This document shows, piece after piece, positions 36,406 to 47,505 of a stretch of DNA of 64,000 nt (positions within the stretch are counted from its first letter, which is position 1; the number at the start of each line of letters is the position of its first letter). This stretch comes from Raphanus sativus. Its lineage: Eukaryota > Streptophyta > Magnoliopsida > Brassicales > Brassicaceae. Location of the stretch: positions 16,019,792 to 16,083,791 of the forward strand of contig NC_079511.1 of assembly GCF_000801105.2 (NCBI RefSeq). Direction: 5' to 3'. Made by a program: the position numbers and the translations under genes. Under the pieces are notes generated by a model. It was not told the origin of the DNA and did not search any database. It was given only the letters and a program-made list of their open reading frames with translations.

Positions 36406-37647
36406 TGTTGGGGTCGAAACCGGTCACGACGGAATCAATGCCTGAAAGTTCCCGGAAAACCATTCCCTGAACTAAGTCTTTAAAAATTATCATATCTTTC
36501 CGGGAAGAAGTCATCCGACCAAAGGATAGCCCTTATTCCCCCGGGAAATAGCGAGGGCTGATCCAGACCAATTAAGGCCTTATCCGGGAACAAACGTAAG
36601 TTGGAACAGGTTATCCGCCTCGTCCACAGGCAAGAATCGAGTCAGCCAGGTCACCTCGCCCACGGGCGAGGACCGCATGATCAAGGTCACCTCACCTGTG
36701 GGCGAGGACCACCAAACGGAGGTCAACTCGCCCGTGGGCGAGGACCGCGAAACCGTGAGCACCTCGCCCGTAGGCGAGGTTCACGATACCGTGGGCACCT
36801 CGCCCGTGGGCACCTCGCCTGTGGGCGAGGATCACGGGACCGTGGGCACCTCGCCCATGGGTGAGGACTGCGGGACTGTTGGCACCTCGCCCGTGGGCAA
36901 GTTCCATCCATCCCGATCGCCCCTCTCTCGAGCGAGCTCGGTCGTTTTTTTATTCCGTGCATCCTTGCCTAAGTTTTCATAACCCGATGCTCGAATCCGC
37001 GAGCTTAACCTTCCTATTTCATTTCGATTAAGATCATCGAGGAAAACTTCGGGAAAGGTCATGAAAGATCTGGTTGACGAAAGGATTTCAATCCATCGTA
37101 TATAACAATCACGGTTATCTCGAACACCAGTCATCTCAGTTATACAAAGGATTGAGATCCTTAAGAGAAACCGACATTACGTCAAAGATGATTTCTTAGA
37201 AAAATCGTAAAAACGTACAAAGTCTAAATCGGCCCGGAAGGGCCTGGACACGACCGAACGGCCCACTTACGGTTTTAGAATAAGATTAAGCCCAAGACGG
37301 ATATGACGGTCTATCTTTTATTTTTTATTTTACAGGAAGAGATAAATTTCAAGTTTCCCGAAGATAAATGTCAAGTTTCTTGAAGATAAATGTCAAGTTT
37401 CCCGATAAACACGAAGATTCGGCCCAAGGGCAGAAGGGGAAGAGGGTAAACCGACCTTAAGGAAGTATATAAGGAGAGCTTGGGGCAAGGAACAGAGGAA
37501 GAACTTTTTCAGAGCAAACTTAGCACTTAGAGCAATTTAGGCAATTTTCCGTTTTTATTGAGCTGCGACTCAACTAGGTTAGAACTTAGGTTGCTAGACT
37601 AGGGAACTTACCGACAGCTCTCGTAGTCGATGTTATGGTATTTTTGT
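36406..37647 (+). mobile_element. LTR fragment interrupting the array
   Basis: It begins TGTTGGGGTC inside copy 13. A GC-rich U3-like part holds the hairpin array (36650-36903). GAAGTATATAAGGAGAG near 37463 looks like a core promoter, followed by an R/U5-like segment. The 3' border is unclear, because a second element in the opposite direction seems to begin near 37648. The frames open across 36580-36980 on both strands come from the repeat, not from a gene. No target duplication can be identified. Confidence 0.55.
36650..36903 (+). repeat. Array of GC-rich 18-bp hairpins
   Basis: Units based on CCTCGCCCGTGGGCGAGG (8-bp arms, GT loop) recur about eight times, roughly every 30-45 bp, with changes such as CCTCACCTGTGGGCGAGG and CCTCGCCCATGGGTGAGG. 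Some changes on one arm are matched on the other. The high GC content stands out from the surroundings. Confidence 0.85.
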
Positions 37648-38071
37648 GTAGGGTCGTTTTAGTACTACGGAACATTAGAAGATTTGAATCAAGAGTAAGA
37701 AATCGAGGCTAGAAGAGATGTATTATTGAGTATATGATTTGGGACTACAACGTTGGTGTATAAACCCTAGTTCTAATCGCCCAAACTCTAATCTCTTAGC
37801 CACTGAAAGTAGATCCCTTGTTCTAGGGTTTGGGCTCCCCTTTTATAGATGTAGATGTCGGCTTCAAGTAGGGCGAACTCTTCCATAATCGGAAAAATGG
37901 AAGTTTCCCCTTAGGCGGAAAACTTCTATTTTGCTTCAAGGGTCGGTCCGATAGAAGGGGTTGGACCGATGGCAGGGGTCGGACCCTGGTTTCTTTTCAA
38001 GCAGGGGTCTGGAAGTCGAGGGCCTATCCGGAAGCTAGAGGAAACTAGTGCTTGGATATTTTTCCTCAACA
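37648..38071 (-). mobile_element. LTR of a - strand retroelement (probable 3' LTR)
   Basis: On the minus strand it begins TGTTGAGGAAAAATATCC at 38071 right after a purine-rich AAGGGGCAAAC tract, has a CTATAAAAGGGGAG core promoter near 37850, and plausibly ends CCCTACA at 37648. The left border is uncertain. Confidence 0.5.
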
Positions 38072-38626
38072 GTTTGCCCCTTATTTCTTGATTTTATCAT
38101 TGGAATCAAGGGATAATTTGTGATCTTGGACCTTGTCTTGGTAGTTTTCTCCTAGGCTGGAGATTGCTTTAGACGCCTTGGTTTCTCATGCTGATTTAGA
38201 CAATGGCGTAGCTGAGCATACCGCGGCGGATGTTCCTTCTATTTCGCCAAGTAAAGCTCTTGGGGGTCGTATTGATGACTAGAGTTATTTGCATGGGGGA
38301 TATCGGTCTCGTCGGTTGTGTTCGGGTTAGGGAACTGTCGATTGGGAGTCTATCTCCAGTGCGATTCCAGACTCGGGTCCCGTATCGATCTGAAGCCGTG
38401 ATCCCGGCTGGAGGAGCTTGTGGGATCTGAGTTGGGTCGTTGATCCCGCTGGTGTTGGTTGATCCGATAGGGAGGGTCCTTTGCTCGACTCCGATGGGAT
38501 CGGCGTCGTCTGTTCTCTGTTTAGGGATTCCGGATTGATTTGGATCCATAATCCTGCTTAGAAATCCTATATCGGGCTCTTAGCGAGGATGTTTTTCGTT
38601 TATCTTCCCCACAGTCGGCGCCAAAA
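38072..38626 (-). mobile_element. Collapsed internal region, polypurine tract to PBS
   Basis: Only about 555 bp separate a polypurine tract (38072-38085 on the minus strand) from a primer-binding-site-like TTGGCGCCGACTGTGGGGAA (minus strand, 38606-38625). A minus-strand frame of 117 codons (38549-38196) starts MDPNQSG just after the PBS and probably is the N-terminus of gag. All of pol is missing, so this was a deletion derivative. Confidence 0.55.
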
Positions 38627-38870
38627 TGTAGAACCTAAAATCTACACTCAGTAGTTTGTAGTGTTTGTAAAGTAAACTGGGGAATGACAAAGGATGTAGG
38701 CAACGATATCCTTAGAACACAACGATGTAATCGGAAATCAGTTGACGAAAATGGACTTTTATTGAATAAGAGATCGATTACAAAGAATAACAAAGAGATT
38801 TACTATAACAAAGAGATCGAACAAGATCGAGGTCTAAGACAAAGAAAAAAAGGTAAAAGTGTGTAATGTG
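38627..38870 (-). mobile_element. LTR-like sequence next to the PBS (5' LTR, - strand)
   Basis: It begins TGTAGAACC (minus-strand end ...TTCTACA) immediately outside the PBS. It resembles the left LTR only weakly by eye, so the pair may have diverged or be chimeric. The outer border is not defined. Confidence 0.35.
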
Positions 38871-39204
38871 CATGTTGTAAATAAAAGAAGAATAGAGTAA
38901 AACAGGTTAATTTTTTAATTAACTTCAAGTTTTAGTTCATGTTTTCAAAACTCCCTATAATAATGGAAATGTTGTAAATAAAAGAAGAAGATGATGATAG
39001 AATAAAACAATCACTTTCAAAAAAAAAAGTTGTATTTTTGTGAAGATGAACTTCAGAGGTGATTATGGCAAATGAAAATTCCAAAAGAAAAATAGGTTAA
39101 TTTTTTAATTAACTTCAAGTTTTAGTTCTTTCAAAACTCCCTATATTTTAAAGCTCGGTCTGGCTCTAATATAGTTTAGGCTTCTCGAGATAACTTATTA
39201 TAAT
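38871..39204. other. AT-rich stretch without recognised gene
   Basis: It contains a repeated block (AGGTTAATTTTTTAATTAAC at about 38904 and 39093, each followed by TTCAAGTTTTAGTTC). It may be decayed copia sequence left of the integrase remnant, but no coding pattern is visible. Confidence 0.4.
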
Positions 39205-39288
39205 ATTGTATCTGGCATTTTCACCATTTTAAAACATCAAAGTTTTCATTAAACATAATATTTTGAGATGATTCATTGTGACGTCTGG
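39205..39288 (+). pseudogene. Ty1/copia integrase, left part before insertion
   Basis: The last nine codons read FEMIHCDVW, the conserved copia segment just before GPYR; the upstream bases resemble the preceding SFK-like stretch with frame damage. The reading resumes with GPYRVQS at 45279 after the inserted element, so this and the right part were one gene. Confidence 0.7.
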
Positions 39289-39949
39289 CCCGTCCCTTGC
39301 ATAAAGCTCATGAAGCATATGCTTTAGGCCACAATAAAATAAATTGTTTTAGGGGAAAATTGCTAAAACCAACCCAAATATTGATTGCAACCCTAAAAGT
39401 AAACCCCATATTCAATCAATTGCAAACCCAACCTAAAGTAGTGTTAAAACTACTATTTAGCCTTTGTGACCAAACAAAAAAACATAAAGTCATTTTACTA
39501 TTCTGTCCTTCGTAAGTCTACACATAACAAACATAGTCTACATATCCGTAGACGTCGTACACAGTCTACACTGTTGACTTAATTTGTAGTCTACATTTTA
39601 ATTTGATCTAGTTAATTACGTTTAAAAATATATAAAATTATTTTTTGTGAAATTATTAATTAATCATCAATTTAAAGGTTAATATAAAGTTTATAAACTA
39701 AATTTGTATATAAGTGAACAACTAAAAAGAATATATGTTGATTTGGTAACCATGTGAGACAATGTTTATGATTTAGTAACAAAAGGTCACATAACATGTT
39801 ATATCTTTAAAGGTTAGATCTTTAGGGTTAGATTTAGATTGATTTTTCTTTTGTTTAAATTAACATATTATTACTGAGTAGTTTATATTTTGTAAATTTG
39901 ATATTTGATACAATAAAATTGAGACTCTTTTGATTATCAAATAAACATT

Positions 39950-40310
39950 TAGGGTTGAGTTTTGTGGTTTAGGGTTTCGTAGACTTACAAATCAGTCTAC
40001 TTTGGTGAGTGTAAACTATCTTTAAGTTCTATTCTCATCGAATTTAACCTAACCCGATTTAACCAAGTAAATTCAAACCTAATCCAATTTAAATTAAGCC
40101 TTTACATTTAGGGTTTTGAGTTTGTGGTTTAGGGTTTCGTAGACTTACAAATCAATCTACTTTAGTGAGCGTAGACTATCTTTAAAGTTTATTCTCATCG
40201 AATTTAACATAACCGGATTTAACCAAGTAAATTCTAACCTATTCAATTTAAACCAAGCCTTAAAATTTAGGGTTTGAATTTTGTGGTTTAGGGTTTCGTA
40301 GACCTACAAT
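39950..40310. repeat. 158-bp tandem repeat inside the MULE
   Basis: GTGGTTTAGGGTTTCGTAGA recurs at about 39963, 40122 and 40281, followed each time by ACTTACAAATCA(A)TCTAC or a close variant. The intervening CTCATCGAATTTAAC and AACCAAGTAAATTC strings repeat too. About 2.3 units are present. Confidence 0.75.
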
Positions 40311-40628
40311 AAAGTCTTTATATCTGGAGACGTATTTTTCAGTTTGCATTTTTAAATTTTGTTTACAAAATATCATTATTTTTAAATTAAGTGAGTTCCT
40401 TAAGAATAAAAATGTAAAATCATATACTATAACTATTAAAAATAAAGAAAAAAATTTAATAAATCATATATTAAAATTATCAAAAATAAAGAAAAAATAA
40501 ATAATGAAATTATTATAGTAAACTTTCTAAAAGGTCTACTAAGTTATACTCTAAGAATTTTAATTTAAGTAGACTTCAAAAGAAGTCTACAGTGTCGTAA
40601 ATTTTAACCTAGTTTCATTTTTGTCTTC

Positions 40629-40637
40629 CTATATAAA
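40629..40637 (+). promoter_or_regulatory. TATA-like box before a CT-rich leader
   Basis: CTATATAAATG is followed by a CT-rich stretch (about 40650-40760, CTCTCTCCCTTCTCTC units) with a short ATG frame at 40664 that ends after 15 codons. This looks like a promoter and 5' leader driving the mini-exon array downstream. Confidence 0.4.
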
Positions 40638-40784
40638 TGAAATTTACACAACCTCTCTCCAAAATGGCTGCATATTTCACTTCTCTCTATAACTCTCTCC
40701 CTTCTCTCTAAAATTCTCTCCCTTCTCTCTAAAATTCTCTCACTTCTCTCATATCTTTCTCATTATATTATCTTGTTATATTAG

Positions 40785-41419
40785 GTATTATGATTCATGG
40801 TTTCATATTATCCTTTACAAATGTAAGTTTTAGATCTATAGATTTTAAATATGTACTTTTATCTTATTTATTTCTCACAATATTATTTTTTTGTAGGTAT
40901 TATTATATATGTTTTTCATCTTCTCCTCTAAAAATGTAAGTGTTAGATCTATAGATTTTAAATGTATAATTTTATGTTATTTCTTTCTCACAACTCTTTT
41001 TTTTGTAGGTATTATCATTCATGATTTTCATCTTCTCCTCTAAAAATGTAAGTTTTAGATCTATAGATTTTAAATGTGTATTTATATGTTATATTCAAAT
41101 AAAATTATAGATCAATCTCTGTGAATTTAATTTGCTACTATTTTATCTTATAAATTCTATTTTGAAGTATTTCCAGATTTAAACTAGAATTACATTTAAA
41201 ATGTAAACATTTTTCCAGATCTGAAAAATATCAGATAGTGTAGACTTCTAATGAAGTTTGCTTATAAGCTAAGGCTAATAGACTTCATATTAAACCACAA
41301 GATTTTTAGTAGACTTCATCTACAAAAAATATGAATAATTTTTCCTATGTTCTTTAAATAATTTTATCTAATTTTGCAGATATTTTTCTCCATGGTTGTT
41401 ATCTCCTCCTCCCAAAAAT
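40785..41419 (+). repeat. Tandem mini-exon array with splice signals
   Basis: Units at 40785-40822, 40897-40935 and 41009-41047 are spaced exactly 112 bp. Each lies between a (T)TAG or TGTAG acceptor and an AAAT|GTAAG donor, and each holds a 38-39 nt segment related to TATTATCATTCATG...CTCCTCTAAAAAT. A diverged fourth unit lies at 41380-41419, and a further acceptor at 41771-41777 (TTTGCAG) opens a possible last exon. The sizes (38, 39, 39 and 40 nt) mean inclusion of different numbers would change frame. Confidence 0.65.
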
Positions 41420-42453
41420 GTAAGATTTACATCTATAGATTTTAAATATGTTCTTTATACTTATATTTAAAGAAAATTACATATTAAAACTATATGTCTT
41501 TAATTTATTACTATTTTCTTATAAAATATATTTTCTAAAGTTTTTTTGATTTAAACTTATTTCATATTTTTAATGTATATATTTTTCATACTTCCAGAAC
41601 AAAAAAGTATTTCAAATTTTCTTAATGTACACTAATAGATCTGAAAATTTTCCGCTAGTGTAGACTTCAACTAAAGTCTACTAAACCATAAACTTTAAGT
41701 AGACTTAATAAAAAGTCTACTAAATTATGATTTATATTTATTCTTATGTTTTCTCATAACTTTATCTTATTTTGCAGGTACTCTTTTCCAAGACTTTATT
41801 TGAAGCATCAAGATTATGAAAAATCAAACACACTAAAAACATATTTTTAATAAAATGATTTGTAATAATTTTTGTAATAAAATATTCATTTGTAAATAAT
41901 TGTTTGATGCATAATTTATAAATAGTGTATTAATTTTTAAGTTGTGTTTCACTTGTATGATATTATTAATTTTTGTTAGCTGTCAATTTTTTACATAAGA
42001 TATTCTAATCAACCAAACAATTAAAACTGATGTAGTAGGCTTTTGTATCAGACTTGTGGCTGTAACAGACTATGTAATTTGCATGCAGCAGACTTCTGTG
42101 AAAGTCTTCTATAAAAGAAGACTAATACTTAAGTCTGCTGCTAGACTATCATGCAGCTTCTTTTGTATCAGATATTATCAGTATTACTCTTGTTTTCGAA
42201 ATATTCATCACAAATTCAACAAAAATACAGTAGACTAACCAAGAAGTCTATGTTAAAAGAAGATTAAAACGTAAGTCTGGTCGGCCGAAATCAGTCATGC
42301 AATAAACATGTCAAAAGACCTATAAACTCAACATTCATCACATAAGACATCATCCAAAGCAACAATACAACTCATAAGTTCAACACTGACTAAAGACCCA
42401 CAAATCAAACATAAGTTCAACACATAAGACAACATCCAAAGCAACAATACAAG

Positions 42454-42810
42454 TCATAACTCGTCGTCACCTTCAGCTTCTAGTTGACACTGGCTTGATA
42501 CACAAAGGCATACAATATGGGTCTTACATAATTCGATAAAGTTTTGTACTTGTCTATCACTCGTGACATGCATAGGAGTAGTATCCGGATCCATTTTCTC
42601 TAAAAGTACGTCTTGTAAGGAACATGTCAGCTCCACCTTCTCGGTTTTCTTGTCCAGATCATAATCTTCTTGTGCCATTTCAAGAAGTTCACCATATGTA
42701 CAACCATCATGCACAAAGCACATTCTCCATTTTTTCCATTTATCAACCACAAACTCCCACAAAAAGCCTTTCACCACCCATTCTCCATACACAACATGCA
42801 AATTAACCAT
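42454..42810 (-). pseudogene. MuDR-type transposase N-terminal domain, isolated
   Basis: From ATG 42810 (just inside a TGCAGGTA junction on the minus strand) the frame gives 118 residues: VVYGEWV near the start, then CTYGELLEMAQEDYDLD, VELTCSL, and HVTSDRQVQNFIELCKTH, ending in an acidic EGDDEL. This order resembles the plant MuDR N-terminal (PB1-like) domain found before the MULE transposase. The DDE transposase and SWIM zinc finger are missing from the element. It might be a decoy or DNA-binding remnant; more simply it is what survived internal deletion. The frame is open, so it could still be translated. Confidence 0.6.
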
Positions 42811-44492
42811 TACCTGCAAAAATAATACAGATTCAAAATTAGTGAACAATAATTTTATGTTTGATAAAATTATAAACGTAGACTTCCAGAGACGTCTACA
42901 CATGCTATCTAACTACATACTCAAACCAAAAATTCGATAGTTTCCTAATTATAAAATATTATCTTTTAAAAATAGTTAAGAACAATTAGTATTAACTAAT
43001 ATACAATTTGAAACAAAAAAATCTTGAAAATATAATATAAATAATACACAAATTCACTTTTTATAGATTTTCAAGAGTAGACTTTTGTTTCTGTCAACAA
43101 AAACGTAGACTATCATATAGGTCTACAGTTTGGGTTAGTTTTTGCAATTGCAAAATTCACGGGTTACTATCTGTATTAAAAAAAACGTGATTTTACACAA
43201 GTAGACTTAGTTTTCAGTCTACATTTTGAAAAGGTTAGTTTTTGAAATTGACCAGAACTCATCCCAAATTTGACTTTGAAAAGTAGACTTCAGAAACAGT
43301 TTACAGTTGAAAAGTAGACTTCATGAACCGTCTACATTTTTTTTATTTTCCTGAACAGGTTAGTTTTTGCAATTGACTAAATTGACTTTCTAAAATTAGA
43401 CTGACACAAACGTCTACAACTGTGTAGATGTTATATGAAGTCTACGCGATAATCTGATGGGTTACTTTTGCATTTGACCAAAATAAAATAGTAGACTTCA
43501 TATGCAATCTATTTTTTTTTTATGAGTTCAGTAGACTGAATAAGAAATCTACACCTTTTTTCCATCCTGGTCAATTTTTAAAAAATTTAGTCAAATACAA
43601 AACTAACTTAATCAACGGAGTCAAAGTTTGGGTCAAATGCAAAACTAACCTTCTGTAGACTGTACTAGCAGTCTACAGTTTGTAGACTGTTTCGGAAGTC
43701 TACTTTGAAAAGTCAAAAATTCGGTCAAATGCAAAAACTAACCTCTTTACGTAGACTTCTTGGTAAGTTTACATACTATTTTTTTTTGTTATCAAAGGAA
43801 AAGTCGTAGACTTCCAAGAAAGTCTATTTTATAGGTTTTTAGCATTTTGGTCAATTGCAAAACTAACCTGTCCGTTGACTTGTAGACCGCAATGTAAGTC
43901 TACATCTTCCCGTAGACGTACAAAACAGTCTACTGTCGCGATACAGATCTGAAAAAATGACGAAAACCATGAAAACATTAACCTTTTTCCGATGTAAAGC
44001 TTGTTTCCACCCTTTTCCACCGTCCAAGCTCCAAATATGAGTAAAAGGATCCAACTTTGCCTACTCACAACAGTGTACACTCGAAAATATGAAATTATGG
44101 TTATGAAAATGAAAGTTATGGGAGTTTTTAATATTAGAATGGAGAGGAAAAGAGAGGAAATAAGAGGAAATTGAAGTTTTTTTGTTTAGAATCACAACAA
44201 AGTGATTGAATATTGAAATCTTGAGGTTTAATGAGCTTAAAAATGGTTGTTAATGGTGGTTGAAAAATTGATGATAATGGCATTGTTGTAAATAAGAAGA
44301 TATGTTTAGGGTGTAATAGGTTTTTTATTATTTTCAAAATTATTAAATAATTAAATAATAATGGCAATTTTGTAAATAATTTAAAAACATAAGGATGGTT
44401 TGGAATTTTCTATGGTGAATAGTAATGACAAAAAAAAAAGAGGTTGGTTTTGGGGTTGAATTGAATTTGTAGGTTGGTTTTGAAAGAAGCCC
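42811..44492. other. MULE right arm, motif-rich noncoding
   Basis: GTAGACTT/AAGTCTAC motifs recur densely (for example around 43080-43130, 43195-43340, 43660-43710, 43745-43920). Repeated TTAGTTTTGCATTTGACC-like strings occur beside them. A minus-strand 83-codon frame (44080-43829) has no family resemblance that I recognise and overlaps the motif array, so I do not call a gene. Confidence 0.6.
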
Positions 44493-45270
44493 TTGTTTTA
44501 GAGGCCACAAATAAATTGATTATAGATTGTTTGCTAATACTCGTGACGTGGTTAGTTCAACTCCTATTATGCACCCTTTTAAAAACATACCCATTCTTTG
44601 ACTAATTTTTCTGTCAGTTGTCATATAAAAAAATATAATATATTGCTTACTTAACAATATGACTTTTGTTGACAAAAAAACAATATAACTCTCTTAGATT
44701 ATTTTAATTCCTTAATAATTTTATATATCATATGTTTTATTTATTTAAAATGAATTCTTGATCTTGTTTCATTATATTACTGCTTAAATTTTTATAACTT
44801 TATATTACTAACTTTAACTGCCATAATTATAATTTTCCTACTAATTTTTTAAAAATATTATTATCTTGCTAAATATTGATTCATCTTTGAAAAATATATT
44901 TTAAATATTACTTAATTCTAATATATAACTGTTTGATGTTGTCAAAAAAAAAACCTACTCTCTCCGTTTCGAATTATATTTTGTTTTAGAGCAAAAATTT
45001 TGTTTCAAAATAAGTGTCGTTTTATGATTTCAATGCAAAATTTATTGACTTTTTGTTCTAGACTATTTTCTATTGGTTGAAATCTGGTTAGTTGTATTGG
45101 TAATGATATTTTTATCTAGTAAATATACAAACTTAAATGTTTTATTAATCTATGTGTCGAATTCTAGAACGACAAGTAAAATGAAAAACGGAGGGAGTAT
45201 TTGATAGTAAAATATATGAGGCCACATATGTTTATGTGCTTTAAGCCACCAAATTAATAGGGACGGCACT

Positions 45271-47505
45271 GCGTCTGGGGTCCGTATCGAGTACAATCTT
45301 CCTGTGGAACTCGGTATTTTTTAACAATAGTGGATGATTATTCACGCTCTGTCTGGACCTATTTGCTTCTGGAGAAATCGGAAGTTCAGTCAGTTCTTAA
45401 AAATTTATGTGCAATGGCGATGAAACAATTCAATAAAGAAGTCAAGATAGTTCGCAGTGATAATGGCACAGAAGTTATGTGCCTCTCTAGTTATTTTCTT
45501 GAACAAGGTATCATCCATCAAACATCCGGCGTCGCAACTCCTCAGCAGAACGGTCGGATTGAGAGAAAGCAAAGACATATTCTAAATGTGGCTCAATTAT
45601 TGCTGTTTGAAGGAAACATGCCTATTCGTTTCTGGGGCGAGGCAATCTTGACTGCTTCTCATCTCATAAACAGAACTCCATCAGCGGTACTTAACAATGT
45701 GTCTCCGTACAAGTTGTTATACAGGACTCCACCTTCGTATGAGCATCTTTGAGTATTTGGATGCTTATGTTTTGTTCATTCTAAGTCAAGAGACAAAGAT
45801 AAATTCGGATCAAGGAGCAGAAGATGTGTGTTTTGTTGGATATACATTCACTCAGAAAGGATGGAAAGTGTTTGATTTAGAAACAGAAGAGTTTCTAATA
45901 TCACGTGATGTTATATTTAAAGAAACAGAATTCCTGTTTTCTTCTCAGTCTCCGGTTCCGATGAGTAACCAAGTCAACTCACAGACGAAGACTGGAAAAT
46001 TAGACATGTATTGTCTATAACATACAGGGGGAGTACAACGGAGGTTAGTGATCAACCAATGTTGACTCCTACTTCAACTCCAGAACATCCCTCTGAGAAT
46101 ACAACCAATACGCAAAAATAGAATCTTTCAGTTTCACAGGATGAGTCATTACCATCAACTACTCGAGCTTATGATAACGATTCAGAACCAGTACATGTTG
46201 CAGCGCCGTCTGATCCTCCAAACAATATTGTCTTAGTGAAACAACTGGTCGTGGACAGCGTTCTCGTCTTCCATCGATTAAGCTGAAAGACTGCATCACA
46301 TATAATGCCGTCTGTCTTGAAAAAAAAAACATCTCTCTCATGCCTGCTATGATTCATCGTCTTCGGGAAACAATCCAGGTATGACACCTTACGCTTTGAA
46401 TGCTTATGTGTCTGATCTAAATGTTTCTATCTCCCAACTAGCGTACTTAGCTGATGTCACATCTGGAGTCGAACCAAGATATTCAGAAGCTATTAAAGAA
46501 AAGGTATGGCGAGACTATGAAACTTGAGGTGGTAGCACATGAAGAAGTTGGCACATGGGAGTTAGCAACTCTGCCTCCTCGCAGAAAAGCTATAGCCTCT
46601 AAATGGATACATCGGATCAAGTATAACGCTGATGGTACAGTTGAAAGTCACAAGTCACGACTTATTTCCTGTGGTAATAAACAAGCCGCAGGTGATGATT
46701 ATGATGAAACGTTTTCCCCGGTCATGAAAATGGCAATGGTTCAAAGCTTGTTGAGTCTTGTAGAAGCTACGGATTGGGAGGTGCATCAAATGGACGTTCA
46801 CAACGCCTTTCTCCATGGCGATTTGAAAGAAGAATTTTATATTTGATTACCACCTTGATTCACTCATTCTGATCCTCGCAAAGTTTGTCGCCTTCGTAAA
46901 GCCATATATGGTCTAAATCATGCGCCTAGATGCTAGTTTGCAAAGTTATCTGAAGGAACAAAAGAAGTTCGTGTTCTCGTCTATGTAGACGACCTGATTC
47001 TTGCAAGCAATGATATCGAGTTACTAAACAAGTTCAAGAAGTATCTGGGAGATTGTTTCCGTATGAAAGATTTAGGATAGTTGAAATACTTCTTGGGGAT
47101 AGAAGTTGCTCGAGCTGATGAAGCTATTTTTCTTCGCAACGCAAGTATGCGTTGGACATCATCAAAGATCGCAGCTTACTTGGCGCTAAACCTGTGGCCA
47201 TCACAGTTGAGCATAACCACCATTTAGCCGCAGACAATGGACCTTTGTTTTCAGACCCAAACAAGTATAGACGTCTTGTAGGTCGTCTTGTAAACTTGTT
47301 TGTTACTCGTCCTGAACTCTGCTATGCTATTCACTTATTGTCTCAGCTTATGAAGGCTTCTCATGTGACTCATTGGGAAGCAGCATTACATATGGTCAGG
47401 TTTCTTAAATTTTGTCCTGGACAAGGCATTCTCCTACGGAATCGGAGCTGGGAATTGACCCGTCTATATGATGTGTTTTGGGCTGTAGATTTTGATGGTG
47501 TGTAG
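45271..47505 (+). pseudogene. Ty1/copia integrase and reverse transcriptase, right part
   Basis: GPYRVQSSCGTRYFLTIVDD begins the integrase core; SDNGTEV gives the second Asp and QQNGRIERK the Glu block (45540-45560). The gene continues with the usual RFWGEAILTASHLINRTPS. Reverse transcriptase starts near 46545 (VGTWELATLPP, KWIHRIKYNADG), keeps FSPVMKMAMV and QMDVHNAFLHGDL, and has the catalytic VYVDDLILAS near 46980-47010. Frameshifts and stops lie near 45750, 46020, 46340, 46845 and 47080. The last recognisable part is the RPELCYAIHLLSQLM segment near 47310-47350. LTRs and gag are absent. Confidence 0.85.

Larger units (their letters stand above)
39353..44492. mobile_element. Mutator-like element (MULE), 5.1 kb
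   Basis: Perfect 9-bp duplications TTGTTTTAG flank it (39344-39352 and 44493-44501), the size expected for Mutator. The ends are imperfect inverted repeats of about 40 bp: GGGAAAATTGCTAAAACC on the left, GGGCTTCTTTCAAAACC inward from the right. The interior is AT-rich with many GTAGACTT motifs, a 158-bp tandem repeat (39950-40310), a mini-exon array (40785-41419) and one MuDR-like exon on the minus strand. The catalytic transposase domain is absent, so it is non-autonomous. Confidence 0.85.
39289..45270. mobile_element. hAT-like element splitting the copia integrase
   Basis: Flanks are ACGTCTGG (39281-39288) and GCGTCTGG (45271-45278), an 8-bp duplication with one mismatch. The ends are inverted: CCGTCCCTTGCATAAAGC on the left versus AGTGCCGTCCCTATTAATT reading inward from the right, and a further inverted stretch (CATATG...GGCC) lies inside each. 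The original element was small; almost all of its present length is the Mutator-like insertion. I see no transposase of its own. Confidence 0.7.

Noticed and set aside
36580..36982. Long open frames on both strands with Gly/Arg/His or Ser-Pro-Val-Gly repeats
   Set aside because: They are products of the GC-rich palindromic repeat; several frames are open at once.
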